43,426 nt of DNA from an uncultured Kiritimatiellota bacterium (GTDB lineage Bacteria > Verrucomicrobiota > Kiritimatiellia > RFP12 > UBA1067). Below, in pieces: positions 31,143 through 39,266 of this stretch; the stretch's first letter is position 1; every line of letters starts with the position of its first letter. The notes beneath the pieces are model-generated. The model was not told the origin of the DNA, searched no databases, and was given only the letters and a program-made list of their open reading frames with translations. Both the position numbers and the translations under genes were made by a program. Where the stretch lies: positions 1-43,426 of the forward strand of contig CAKTZI010000031.1 in assembly GCA_934635385.1 (NCBI GenBank), read 5' to 3'.

Positions 31143-31964
31143 CTACTGGGCGGGCGGCGGCGGGGGCAGACGCCCTTCAAGCGCGTCGGCGGCGATGGCC
31201 TTCACGTCCGTGTCGAAGTCGCCCTTCACGATCCAGCGGAGGAAGCTCGGCTCCTTGAGCATGATCCGCTTCAGGGGCTCGCCCTTCTTCTTGCCGAAGT
31301 TGACGTAAAGGACGCCGTCGCGCCAGCGGAAGAACCCCGCACGGTCGGCGTTGAGCGGATCGTGCGGCACGAGGTAGCTGTCGATCGCCGCGATGTCCTT
31401 GCCCTTCAGTTCGGCGTAGCGGTCGCCTTCCTCCGCCGTCTGGGCGCGCGCGAGCTGCGCCGCGAGGACGTCGCGCGTCGCCACGGCGTCCGCCATCGCC
31501 CCGTGCGCCCCCTCGTGCGCGCGGCCGCAGTAGAACCTCACGGCCGTCGAGAGGTCGCGCGGCTCCATCCTGTGGTAGATGCGCTGCACGTCGATGCGGT
31601 TGACGATGGCGGCGGAAAGGTTGCGCCCGACCCGCAGGAACTCCGACTCCAGGCATGGGATGTCGTAGCGATCGGAGTTGAAGCCCGCGATGTCGCAGCC
31701 CTCGAAGAATGCGTAGATTTCGTCCGCCAGGTCGGCGAACGTCGGACAGTCCTTCACCATGGCATCGTCCACGCCGTGGATGGCCGTCGTCTCGGGCGGA
31801 ATCGGCATCTCCGGGTTGATGAGGAATTCGAGGCGCTCCTCCGTGCCGTCGGGCTTCATCTTGACGGCGGCGATTTCGAGGATGCGATCCTTGCGCGGGA
31901 AGAGCCCCGTGGTCTCGAGGTCGAAGACGACGAGCGGACGTTTGAGTTCAATCGGAAATTTCAT
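31143..31964 (-). CDS. DEDDh 3'-5' exonuclease (DNA polymerase III epsilon-like)
   Basis: A 273-residue cytoplasmic exonuclease of the DnaQ-like superfamily. ExoI is FDLETTGLF (Asp and Glu metal ligands); ExoII is GFNSDRYDIPCL (Asp); ExoIII is the AHGAMADAVAT segment with the His and Asp that define DEDDh members. The tail of about 90 residues has no known domain and ends in prolines. It is probably a proofreading or repair nuclease rather than the essential epsilon subunit, since it stands alone. The ATG lies 8 bp after TATAAT, with no Shine-Dalgarno. It is divergent from the histidine kinase gene, sharing a 71-bp intergenic region. Confidence 0.88.
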   Translation of the reverse strand: MKFPIELKRPLVVFDLETTGLFPRKDRILEIAAVKMKPDGTEERLEFLINPEMPIPPETTAIHGVDDAMVKDCPTFADLADEIYAFFEGCDIAGFNSDRYDIPCLESEFLRVGRNLSAAIVNRIDVQRIYHRMEPRDLSTAVRFYCGRAHEGAHGAMADAVATRDVLAAQLARAQTAEEGDRYAELKGKDIAAIDSYLVPHDPLNADRAGFFRWRDGVLYVNFGKKKGEPLKRIMLKEPSFLRWIVKGDFDTDVKAIAADALEGRLPPPPPAQ

Positions 31965-31972
31965 GGGCGGAA

Positions 31973-31981
31973 ATTATACCA
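31973..31981 (-). promoter_or_regulatory. extended -10 promoter, exonuclease gene
   Basis: TGGTATAAT on the minus strand, 8 bp before the ATG at 31964. It is back-to-back with the kinase promoter. Confidence 0.65.
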
Positions 31982-32019
31982 TAAAGGACGAACGGCCGCC
32001 AAACGCCATCCGCCCGTTT

Positions 32020-32028
32020 TGGTATAAT
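32020..32028 (+). promoter_or_regulatory. extended -10 promoter, kinase/regulator operon
   Basis: TGGTATAAT on the plus strand, 7 bp before the ATG at 32036. No Shine-Dalgarno is present. Confidence 0.65.
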
Positions 32029-32035
32029 TCCAGCG

Positions 32036-34141
32036 ATGACGCTGACATTTCTCCTTCTCGCCGCATCCGTGCTGACCTCGGTCAACGACTTGCGACAGGC
32101 CGAGGCCCGCCGGGCGTTCGGCCGCACCTTCGACGTCGAGGCGACGCTCGTCAGCCTCGGCGCGGAAGACCGCGAGACGTTCTCCGTTCAGGACGGGGAC
32201 GTCGGCATGACCTGCTGGAACCATGCCGGGGACGACTTCGCGAAGGCCGCGCCCGGCGACCGCGTGCGCATCCGGGGGCGGATGAACCCCGGCACGTTCT
32301 ACGCGATCGCCGCCGACTGCACCTCCGTCCAGATCCTCGGCCACGGCCCCGTGCCGCCGCCGATCCGCGCCACGCCGCAGGAACTCCTCAGCGGCGCCCT
32401 CATCCACTGCCGCATCCGCCTCGACGCCGCCGTCGCCGACGTGCTGGCCGACGAGCTCAACGGACACCGCCGCGTCCTGATCCTCTCCTGCGGCAACGCC
32501 CTCTTCTACGCGCTCGTCGATGAGGATCTCCGTCCCGGCGACGTCTCCGCGCTCATCGGCCAGCGCGTCGCCGTCACGGGCATCTACTCGCACGTCAGCG
32601 GACACCGCCGCCAGCTTCCGCATGCGATCCGCGTCGCGAGCCTAGACGACATCCGCGTCCTCGACGCCCGCACGGACCCCTTCGACGTGGCCGACGTCGG
32701 CGAGGCCGACCTCTTCCACGCGCGGGACGGGCAGCTCGCCGTGCGGCGCAAGGCGACGGGCCGCGTCCTCACGACCTGGGGCGGCAACAATCTCCTCCTG
32801 CGGACCGGCGACGGCGCCGTCGTGCGCGGCGAACTCGCGGAGTCCCGGCTCCCGGCGCGCGGCGACCGCATCGCCCTCGCCGGCCTGCCGGAAACCGACC
32901 TCTACAGCGCCATCCTCACGCGCGCCATCTGGAAGCGCCTGCCGGACGGAAACGGCGACGCGAGCGCCGTCCGGTGGCCGCCCGTGCGCGTGACGTCGGC
33001 GGCCCGGCTCTGCCGTCCGTACAAGAGCCAGACCGTCTACGACTATTCGTTTCACGGACAGGACGTCCAGCTCGACGGCCTCGTGCGCGGGCTGCCCGCG
33101 CCGCGCGGCGACGGCCTGCTCTACCTGGAGAGCGAGGGCCGCATGGCGACGATCGACACGGGCGGACGCCTCCCCGCCTCGGCGCACATCGGCCTCGGCG
33201 ACACGCTCCGCATCCGGGGCACATGCGTGATCGAGACGGAGAAGATGGGGTTCAACGGCACCGCGCCGCGCATCACCGGCCTGCGCATCGTCCTGAACGG
33301 CCCGCAGGACGTCCGCGTCCTCGCGCGCGCGCCCTGGTGGACGCCGCGCCGGCTGCTCGTCGTCCTTGGCGCGCTCGCCGCGCTCACCTTCGGCGTCATC
33401 TTCTGGAACCTCTCGCTGAAGAAGACCGTCGAACGACGCAGCGGCGAACTGCTGAAGGAGCAGCTCGCGCACGCCAAGTCGGAGCTGATGGCCCGCGAGC
33501 GCACCCGGATGTCCGTCGAACTGCACGACACGCTCTCGCAAACCCTGCTCGGCGCAACAATGGAGGTCAACGCGGCCGAACAGGTTCTCGCCTCCGACGT
33601 CAACGGCGCGCGCCGCCACCTCGCCCTCGCGTCCCGGACGCTCGCCGCCTGCCGCAACGAGCTGCGGCAGTGCCTGTGGGATCTGCGCAGCCGCGCCCTC
33701 GAGGCGCCGACGACGGCCAGCGCACTCGCCCGGACGCTCGAGCCCTACGTCCACGGCATCGACGTGAAGATCCGCTTCGACGTGCCGCGCAAGGACATCC
33801 CCGACAACACAGCCCATGCCGTCCTGCGCATCGTCCGGGAACTCGTCTTGAACGCCATCCGCCACGGACAGGCGACGGCCGTCAGGGTTGCCGGCTGCCG
33901 CGATGGGAATCGGCTTCTCTTCTCCGTCAGCGACAACGGGCACGGCTTCGACCCGCAGGCCGCGCCCGGCATCCGGCAGGGGCATTTCGGCCTTCAGGGC
34001 GTCCGCGAGCGCCTGCGCCTCCTGCACGGGTCGCTCGCCGTCGAAAGCCGCCCCGGCGCGGGCGCGAAGATCACGGCCTCGCTCGAACTCCCGACCACAC
34101 AGAAAGGAACGTCATCATGTCCGAACCCGTCAAGATCCTGA
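32036..34141 (+). CDS. NarL-type sensor histidine kinase with large extracytoplasmic sensor
   Basis: A 701-residue kinase. A short N-terminal hydrophobic stretch (FLLLAASVL) may be a signal or anchor. Residues ~20-430 are a beta-rich, probably periplasmic region that looks like several OB-fold-like units (for example PGDRVRIRGRMNPGTFY, IGQRVAVTGIYS, LGDTLRIRGTCV). A transmembrane helix (LLVVLGALAALTFGVIFW, ~438-455) leads to a coiled stretch, a HisKA_3 domain with His497 in RMSVELHDTLSQTLLG, and a HATPase domain (RELVLNAIRHG, DNGHGFD, GLQGVRERLRLLHG). It overlaps the response regulator gene by 25 bp in another frame. The ligand is unknown. Confidence 0.85.
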   Translation: MTLTFLLLAASVLTSVNDLRQAEARRAFGRTFDVEATLVSLGAEDRETFSVQDGDVGMTCWNHAGDDFAKAAPGDRVRIRGRMNPGTFYAIAADCTSVQILGHGPVPPPIRATPQELLSGALIHCRIRLDAAVADVLADELNGHRRVLILSCGNALFYALVDEDLRPGDVSALIGQRVAVTGIYSHVSGHRRQLPHAIRVASLDDIRVLDARTDPFDVADVGEADLFHARDGQLAVRRKATGRVLTTWGGNNLLLRTGDGAVVRGELAESRLPARGDRIALAGLPETDLYSAILTRAIWKRLPDGNGDASAVRWPPVRVTSAARLCRPYKSQTVYDYSFHGQDVQLDGLVRGLPAPRGDGLLYLESEGRMATIDTGGRLPASAHIGLGDTLRIRGTCVIETEKMGFNGTAPRITGLRIVLNGPQDVRVLARAPWWTPRRLLVVLGALAALTFGVIFWNLSLKKTVERRSGELLKEQLAHAKSELMARERTRMSVELHDTLSQTLLGATMEVNAAEQVLASDVNGARRHLALASRTLAACRNELRQCLWDLRSRALEAPTTASALARTLEPYVHGIDVKIRFDVPRKDIPDNTAHAVLRIVRELVLNAIRHGQATAVRVAGCRDGNRLLFSVSDNGHGFDPQAAPGIRQGHFGLQGVRERLRLLHGSLAVESRPGAGAKITASLELPTTQKGTSSCPNPSRS

Positions 34142-34740
34142 TCGCCGACGACCACGCCCTCGTGCGCATGGGGCTCGCGGCCATCCTCGAAACCAACCCC
34201 GGCCTCCACGTCGTGGGCGATGCCGAAGACGGACGCGAAGCCGTGGCCAAGGCCGAGGCGCTGAAGCCGGACGTGATTCTCATGGACGTCGTCATGCCAG
34301 AGATGGACGGCGCGGCGGCCACGGCCGAAATCCTCGCGGCGCGTCCGCAGACGAAAGTCATCATCCTCACGTCGTTCGTCGAGGCGGACGGCATCGCCCG
34401 CGCCCTGGAGGCCGGCGCGCACGGCGCGCTGCTGAAGACCATCGACCACCGCGAACTCGTCGACGCCATCCGCCGCGTCGTCGACGGCGACACCGTCATC
34501 AGCCCGGAAATCCAGAAGATGCTGAAGGCGTCACCGCCCGTCCGGCCGCTGACGGCACGGCAGAAGAGCATTCTCGACTCGATGGCGCGCGGCCTCACGG
34601 ACGCCGACATCGCCCTCCAGCTCAACCTCTCGACGAACAGCGTACGCGAACACGTCACGGCGATCTACGGCAAGATCGGCGCGGCCAACCGCGCCGAAGC
34701 CGTCGCCATCGCCCTTCACAAGCATCTGCTGCAGGACTAG
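34117..34740 (+). CDS. NarL/LuxR-family response regulator
   Basis: A 207-residue DNA-binding regulator. The receiver domain (1-~120) has Asp11/Asp12 (IADDHALVRMGL), phospho-acceptor Asp57 in ILMDVVMPEMDG, the Thr of ILTSF and the Lys of ALLKTID. The LuxR helix-turn-helix lies at ~145-205 (LTARQKSILDSMARGLTDAD, NSVREHVTAIYGKIGAANR). AAAGGAA lies about 8 bases before the ATG, which is inside the end of the kinase gene, so the two are co-translated. Targets are unknown; the CAZyme and secreted-protein operons nearby are candidates only by proximity. Confidence 0.92.
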   Translation: MSEPVKILIADDHALVRMGLAAILETNPGLHVVGDAEDGREAVAKAEALKPDVILMDVVMPEMDGAAATAEILAARPQTKVIILTSFVEADGIARALEAGAHGALLKTIDHRELVDAIRRVVDGDTVISPEIQKMLKASPPVRPLTARQKSILDSMARGLTDADIALQLNLSTNSVREHVTAIYGKIGAANRAEAVAIALHKHLLQD

Positions 34741-34758
34741 GCGGTTGATGACTTGGGG

Positions 34759-36537
34759 TCAGATCTCCTCGCAAAGGGCGACGTCGCCGCCGTGGAAGAC
34801 GAGGACGATGCGGTGCAGCGTCACCGTGCCGCCGCTCTCGCGCAGGTTCCACGCCCGCGCGAGGCCGTGGTCGGCCGCGTAGCGCGCGAGCTGCGCCGCC
34901 GCCGCGTCCCGGATCTTCGCGAGCGCGGCGGGCGAGGCGTCGTCCGCCGCCTTCAGGTACTTCAGCTCGACGAGCGCCGCGTGGCCGATCTGCGGCCAGC
35001 GCGAGAGCTGCGGCTCGAACGCGATGTCCACGAACCCGCCCGCCGACTCCCGCTCGTGGTGGACGATGTACGGCCCGTGCCCCACGTAGAGGAGCGAACA
35101 GAGAGCCGTCTGCACGACGCGCTCGCCCTCGATCGCGTCGCGCACCTTCCAGTAGCGCGAGACGACGCCCGCCGCCGTCTCCAGCGCCCCGCGCCAGTCG
35201 CCCGTCTCCGCAAAGTCCGTCATCCCGTTCGCGATGTCGAAGACGCGCGGGTCGATGCCGTTCAGGTCCTGGTACGCCTTCGGCACGAAGTCGTGCAGGA
35301 ACTCGCCGACCGTCAGGTTCGGGATGCCGAGCGCCGAGCGCCCGAGGCGTTCGCCCGTCACCGTGACGAGCCCGTTGTAGAAGAGGAACGAGACGAAGTT
35401 GTCCGCGACGCCCAGCTCCTTCGCCTGGAAGGACTTCCTGAGCGTCGCCGTCGCGCCGAGGCGGTCGATCAGGCCCTCGAGGCGGTGGAAGTTGCCGTTG
35501 ATCTTCCGTCCCTCGGTGATGACGTGGCGGATCTTCATGTAGTCCGTCCGCAGGTTCTCGTCCACGAGGTCCGGCTGGGGCCTGTGGTTCTGCAGGAAGT
35601 ACTGCATGTAGTAGAGGACGAGCGTCGGGTTCGCGACGCGCGGCGGCTCGCGCCCGTCCGCGCCCGCCTCCGGCGCGAAGCGGTAGCTGTCGTACCAGCG
35701 GCGCATCGTCTCGAAGACGGCGTTCTCGTCGAACGCGAAGCCCGCGTGGGCTCGGTAGTAGGCGAGCATCTCCCGGAGGTCGTCGTGCGTGAAGCCCGTC
35801 AGCGCGGCGAACGCGGGGTTCAGCGAGACGTTCGTCGCGATGTTGAAGCCGCTCGTCACGTCGTCCATCGTCACGGGCGTCACGCCCGTGACGAACAGGC
35901 GCGTGATCGGCGCGTCCATGCCCGTCGTCGCCGCCTTCAGCTCGTTGAAGAACTGCTTGAAGAAGCCCTCGCCGTGGCAGAGGGCCTCGTAGTTCTCGCG
36001 CGACGAGGCGAGGATCGTGTTCGTGAAGTTGTCGTACTCGTCGATGCAGACGTAGAGCTTCGCGCCCGAGCCCTTGAGATGGGCCGTCAGGGCGTTGAGC
36101 TTCTCATGGCACGTCCGCTTCGCGCGGATCGCCTCCGCCGTGCCGGCGGGGAGCTGCGCCGCATGGCGGTCGGCGAAGACGTCCAGCCGTTCCGAACAGC
36201 AGTCGTCGAAACTCGCCTGCACCTGCTCGAAGTCCTTGGAGACCTGCGAAAAGTTGAAGTCGATGAAGAGGTATTTCCCCTGCTCGCCCGTCGGCTCGCG
36301 CCCGATGTCGAGCCCGCCGAAGAGCTCGTCGAAGCGACCGGCGTAGTCGATGTCGTAGTAGGCCTGGAGGATGGCGCAGAGGAGCGACTTGCCGAAGCGG
36401 CGCGGCCGCAGGAACATCGCGTAGCGCGTCTTCTCCAGCTCGCGGATGAGCGCGGTGCGGTCCACGAAGTAGCCGTTCTCCGCGCGGATGAGCGCAAAGT
36501 CCGTCACGCCGTACATGATCTGCTTCATCGTATCCAT
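34759..36537 (-). CDS. AAA-ATPase-like/DUF1703 (PD-(D/E)XK) protein
   Basis: A 592-residue cytoplasmic protein, the intact relative of the broken gene at 17962-19521. The early part has NGYFVDRTALIRELE, the P-loop FLRPRRFGKSLL (~40-52) and Walker B KLYVCIDEYDNF. TGVTPVTMDDVTSGFNIATN is the conserved central block, and the C-terminal nuclease-like domain has GGFVDIAFEP...AALVELKYLK. Trp/Tyr-rich MRRWYDSYRF is also typical. The ATG at 36537 lies 6 bp after TATAAT without a Shine-Dalgarno; ATG at 36528 is an alternative. The stop lies inside a TGGGGTCAGA word. It converges on the response regulator gene with an 18-bp gap. Confidence 0.87.
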   Translation of the reverse strand: MDTMKQIMYGVTDFALIRAENGYFVDRTALIRELEKTRYAMFLRPRRFGKSLLCAILQAYYDIDYAGRFDELFGGLDIGREPTGEQGKYLFIDFNFSQVSKDFEQVQASFDDCCSERLDVFADRHAAQLPAGTAEAIRAKRTCHEKLNALTAHLKGSGAKLYVCIDEYDNFTNTILASSRENYEALCHGEGFFKQFFNELKAATTGMDAPITRLFVTGVTPVTMDDVTSGFNIATNVSLNPAFAALTGFTHDDLREMLAYYRAHAGFAFDENAVFETMRRWYDSYRFAPEAGADGREPPRVANPTLVLYYMQYFLQNHRPQPDLVDENLRTDYMKIRHVITEGRKINGNFHRLEGLIDRLGATATLRKSFQAKELGVADNFVSFLFYNGLVTVTGERLGRSALGIPNLTVGEFLHDFVPKAYQDLNGIDPRVFDIANGMTDFAETGDWRGALETAAGVVSRYWKVRDAIEGERVVQTALCSLLYVGHGPYIVHHERESAGGFVDIAFEPQLSRWPQIGHAALVELKYLKAADDASPAALAKIRDAAAAQLARYAADHGLARAWNLRESGGTVTLHRIVLVFHGGDVALCEEI

Positions 36538-36543
36538 GCCCGT

Positions 36544-36552
36544 ATTATAGCA
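36544..36552 (-). promoter_or_regulatory. extended -10 promoter, AAA/DUF1703 gene
   Basis: TGCTATAAT on the minus strand, 6 bp before the ATG at 36537, the shortest such spacing in the window. Confidence 0.65.
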
Positions 36553-36639
36553 TATCTCTGCGGGACGAGATGACGGCAGGACATTCCGCAGCCGACTGTC
36601 GCCCCGAAAGAGGCCCTTCCTTGTCATGCCGAAGCCCTT

Positions 36640-39054
36640 TCAGGGCGTCGTCGGCGTCGCCTCGACCTTGTAGAACAGGGCTGAAGCCGGCGTGTCGCCC
36701 GTCACCCCCTCCCACGCGCTCGACCAGGACGCGCGGTCGCCGTCAAACGCGCCGTCGCCCGTGCCGAGCGGCGTCCAGTCCTTCAGGTTCGCGGAGCGGA
36801 GGACGCGGTAGAACGCCTCCGGGCTGTCGCCCTTGTAGCCGTTGAAGGCGAGGCGGACCCTGCCGTCCGGGCCGACGGTGACGCGCGTGATCGCGAGCGG
36901 ACTGTCCGAATACGGGGCGACGCCCGACTCGTAAAGGTACTTCACCGTGCGGCCCGGCAGGTTCGGCGCCGCCGCCGTCGGGTCGCGCGGCAGGTCCATC
37001 GCGTCCAGCCAGGCGAAGTCGATGCCGTCCGCCGACGTCGCCCCCGTGTGTTCGGACGAAAAGGCGTCCGTCGTCACGAGCAGGTCATCGACGCGCGTGC
37101 CCATGAACCCAACTTCCGAGACGTCCGCCGCCGTGCCGTTCGCGAGGCGGTGCCAGACGCCGGGCGCGGGCGCGTCGGAGGCCATCGCGCGGAGTCCGGC
37201 GGCCGTCGGGCAGACCGACCCGTTCAGCCGCACGCGGCAGAAGCCCACGCCGTTGGCGTCCGCCATCTCGACGCCGAGCCGCACCCAGTCGCCGTCCGCG
37301 TAGGCCGTCTCGCTGAGCCGCGTCCAGCCCGCCGTCCAGCCGTCCTCGCCGCGCCGGAGATGCCAGAGGCAGAAGCGCCCCTCGGCATCGACGCCGACCT
37401 GGATGCGGACGGGTCCGGACGCGGAGGCGAGCGGCGCCTTCGTGCGGCGAACCTGGATCATGACGTCGAACCGCCGGTTGCCCGCGATGTTGTCCGTGAC
37501 AGCCCGCCAGGCGTCATCCTCCTCGGCGTTCAGCACGCGCGTGTGCGTCTCGCGCGGCATCGCATAGCCCGGCGGCGTCGGCGGCGCGTAGGCCAGGGCC
37601 TCCACCGCCGCCTCGCCCGACCAGTCGGGAATCTCGGACGCCAACGTCCCTTCCGCAAGGCCCTCGAAGGAGTCGTGCGAGCCGATCTCCGTCTTCGCCG
37701 ACGTCGTCTCGGACAGCGTCCACCGAAGCGTCGTGTCGTCGTCCGAGGCCGTGATCTCGGCCACCGTGCCCGACCCGGCGCGCGCCCCCGCCGTCCAGGC
37801 GGCGGACACGACGCGTGCGCCGTTGTTCGTGTAGGCCGACGGCTCCAGCCCCGCGCCCGTGAGCGACGCGGCGATCCGGCTGCCGCGCAGGTAGCGGTAG
37901 TTGCGGCCGCCCGGCGTGGCCGTGCAGCCTTCGGGGGCGCTGAAGTTGACCGTGACGACGTCAAGGCCCGACAGCCGAAGCGCACAGAGACGCGACATCG
38001 TGTAGGCAACGGCGCCTGACTGCGACTTCGAGGCGCCGCCGTCGGAGACGAGATAGACCCCAAGCGACCCGTCCTTCAGCCGAGGGCCGAGGCAGATGCC
38101 CTCGTAGACGATCATCTTGTACGTGAGGATGCCCGACTCGAGGGAATTGTTGAAATCGACAAGGGCCGTTCCCTTGTCGATGGCCTTGTAGGTGCGGTTG
38201 CCGTCCAGCGCGGCAATCGCGGAGATCTCCGTCGCGGCCGCCAGCGCTTCCGGCGTCACGCGATAGATGCGGCAGCGTCCGGACGTCGAGACGCTGACCT
38301 CGCGCTCCAACGCGAGAATCGAGCCGTCCGGCAGGGCGCAAAGCCCCGAAAGACCGCTTTGGACAATGCTCCCGCCCCCGGTGCCGCTGGTGTCACACTT
38401 GTAGGCCCATTCGCCCGAAGCCGTCCAGTCGTCCGCCACCGTCGGGCGGCTGAACCGCGTCAGGCGCACGACCGTCTTGACATAGGCCTTTCCGTCCGAC
38501 GCATCGCCGTCGCACGTGAGGGCCTGCTCGTTGGCCGTCCACATCGTGAGGCCGTCGCCGGAGATGGTCAGCGACTCGAGCGAACGATTGGCGCGCTTCT
38601 TCTCCCGCTGGATCGCCGGTACGGGCGCACGACGCCCCGTCTGGAAACCGCTCATGTAGAACTCGGAAATCGTCGGGACCGCCTCGTCGCTGACCCAGAG
38701 CGCCCCGCTACCGGGGTCGAACGCCAATCCCTCGGCGTCATTCAGGCTCCCTGGGCGGACAGCCCCCCCCTGCGTCTGGGAGAGGATGGCGCCGGTCGTC
38801 TTGTCGATGCCGAGCGTCAGCGGATAGATCTCGGCGTAGCCCGTCGTGTCGTCGTGGTCGCGGAGGACGTAGAACTGGTCGCCGCCCGCATAGGCCAGGC
38901 CGCCGCATCCGTTGACGGCGAAGTCATACTCGCCGACCTTCGTCAGCGTGACGTCGCCAACCGCCGCCACCGGGCGCGCGCACAGGGCAACGCCGACAAA
39001 CCCGCACATCGAGATCTCCCGGAGACTCGGCAAAAACGTCTTCTTCATGTTCAT
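36640..39054 (-). CDS. secreted phytase-esterase-like protein with LamG-like and C-terminal domains
   Basis: An 804-residue exported protein. After the signal peptide (~30 residues, ending CARPVAA), residues ~35-390 match the 'esterase-like activity of phytase' type beta-propeller: CGGLAYAGGDQFYVLRDHDD, NDAEGLAFDPGSGALWVSDE, SLESLTISGDGLTMWTANEQ, ALPDGSILALERE. A short bacterial repeat-like segment (VTVNFSAPEGC) links to a concanavalin/LamG-like domain (~470-690), and a final domain (RVRLAFNGYKG...FYRVLRSANLKDW, ALFYKVEA) is of a kind common at the ends of secreted PVC-group proteins. ATG at 39054 lies 7 bp after TATAAT; a second ATG (MKK) is two codons in. The enzymatic substrate is not known. 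Confidence 0.7.
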   Translation of the reverse strand: MNMKKTFLPSLREISMCGFVGVALCARPVAAVGDVTLTKVGEYDFAVNGCGGLAYAGGDQFYVLRDHDDTTGYAEIYPLTLGIDKTTGAILSQTQGGAVRPGSLNDAEGLAFDPGSGALWVSDEAVPTISEFYMSGFQTGRRAPVPAIQREKKRANRSLESLTISGDGLTMWTANEQALTCDGDASDGKAYVKTVVRLTRFSRPTVADDWTASGEWAYKCDTSGTGGGSIVQSGLSGLCALPDGSILALEREVSVSTSGRCRIYRVTPEALAAATEISAIAALDGNRTYKAIDKGTALVDFNNSLESGILTYKMIVYEGICLGPRLKDGSLGVYLVSDGGASKSQSGAVAYTMSRLCALRLSGLDVVTVNFSAPEGCTATPGGRNYRYLRGSRIAASLTGAGLEPSAYTNNGARVVSAAWTAGARAGSGTVAEITASDDDTTLRWTLSETTSAKTEIGSHDSFEGLAEGTLASEIPDWSGEAAVEALAYAPPTPPGYAMPRETHTRVLNAEEDDAWRAVTDNIAGNRRFDVMIQVRRTKAPLASASGPVRIQVGVDAEGRFCLWHLRRGEDGWTAGWTRLSETAYADGDWVRLGVEMADANGVGFCRVRLNGSVCPTAAGLRAMASDAPAPGVWHRLANGTAADVSEVGFMGTRVDDLLVTTDAFSSEHTGATSADGIDFAWLDAMDLPRDPTAAAPNLPGRTVKYLYESGVAPYSDSPLAITRVTVGPDGRVRLAFNGYKGDSPEAFYRVLRSANLKDWTPLGTGDGAFDGDRASWSSAWEGVTGDTPASALFYKVEATPTTP

Positions 39055-39061
39055 GCCGCCG

Positions 39062-39070
39062 ATTATACCA
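39062..39070 (-). promoter_or_regulatory. extended -10 promoter, phytase-esterase-like gene
   Basis: TGGTATAAT on the minus strand, 7 bp before the ATG at 39054. Upstream, 39071-39211 shows no gene. Confidence 0.65.
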
Positions 39071-39211
39071 TATTCGTCGTCTTTCGTGTTTCGTCTTTCG
39101 TGTGCAGGGAAGCCGCTGAAGCCACCGACACGCGGGCAAGGCGAAATATGAGAACATGATGCGGAAAATTCTCAAGCGACAGAAACTGAGGCTCGGAGGA
39201 GAAACATAACG

Positions 39212-39244
39212 CACCCGGCACAGGCCAGAAGCCTGTGCCGGGTG
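39212..39244 (-). terminator. strong hairpin after the large beta-helix gene
   Basis: A perfect 14-bp stem, CACCCGGCACAGGC / GCCTGTGCCGGGTG with a 5-nt loop, lies 22 bp after the stop at 39267. It is followed on the minus strand by CGTTATGTTTC. There is no long U tract, but the stem is very stable. Confidence 0.65.
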
Positions 39245-39266
39245 GCTGCGGACACCGAAAGGCGCC

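Noticed and set aside
32642..34027. Minus-strand open frame opposite the histidine kinase
   Set aside because: The plus-strand frame has clear HisKA_3 and HATPase motifs; the opposite frame is low-complexity and lacks a start signal.
39158..39208. Small plus-strand ORF beginning ATGATGCGG
   Set aside because: Only 17 codons, no Shine-Dalgarno at proper spacing, no relatives recognised, and it ends just before the hairpin of the opposite strand.
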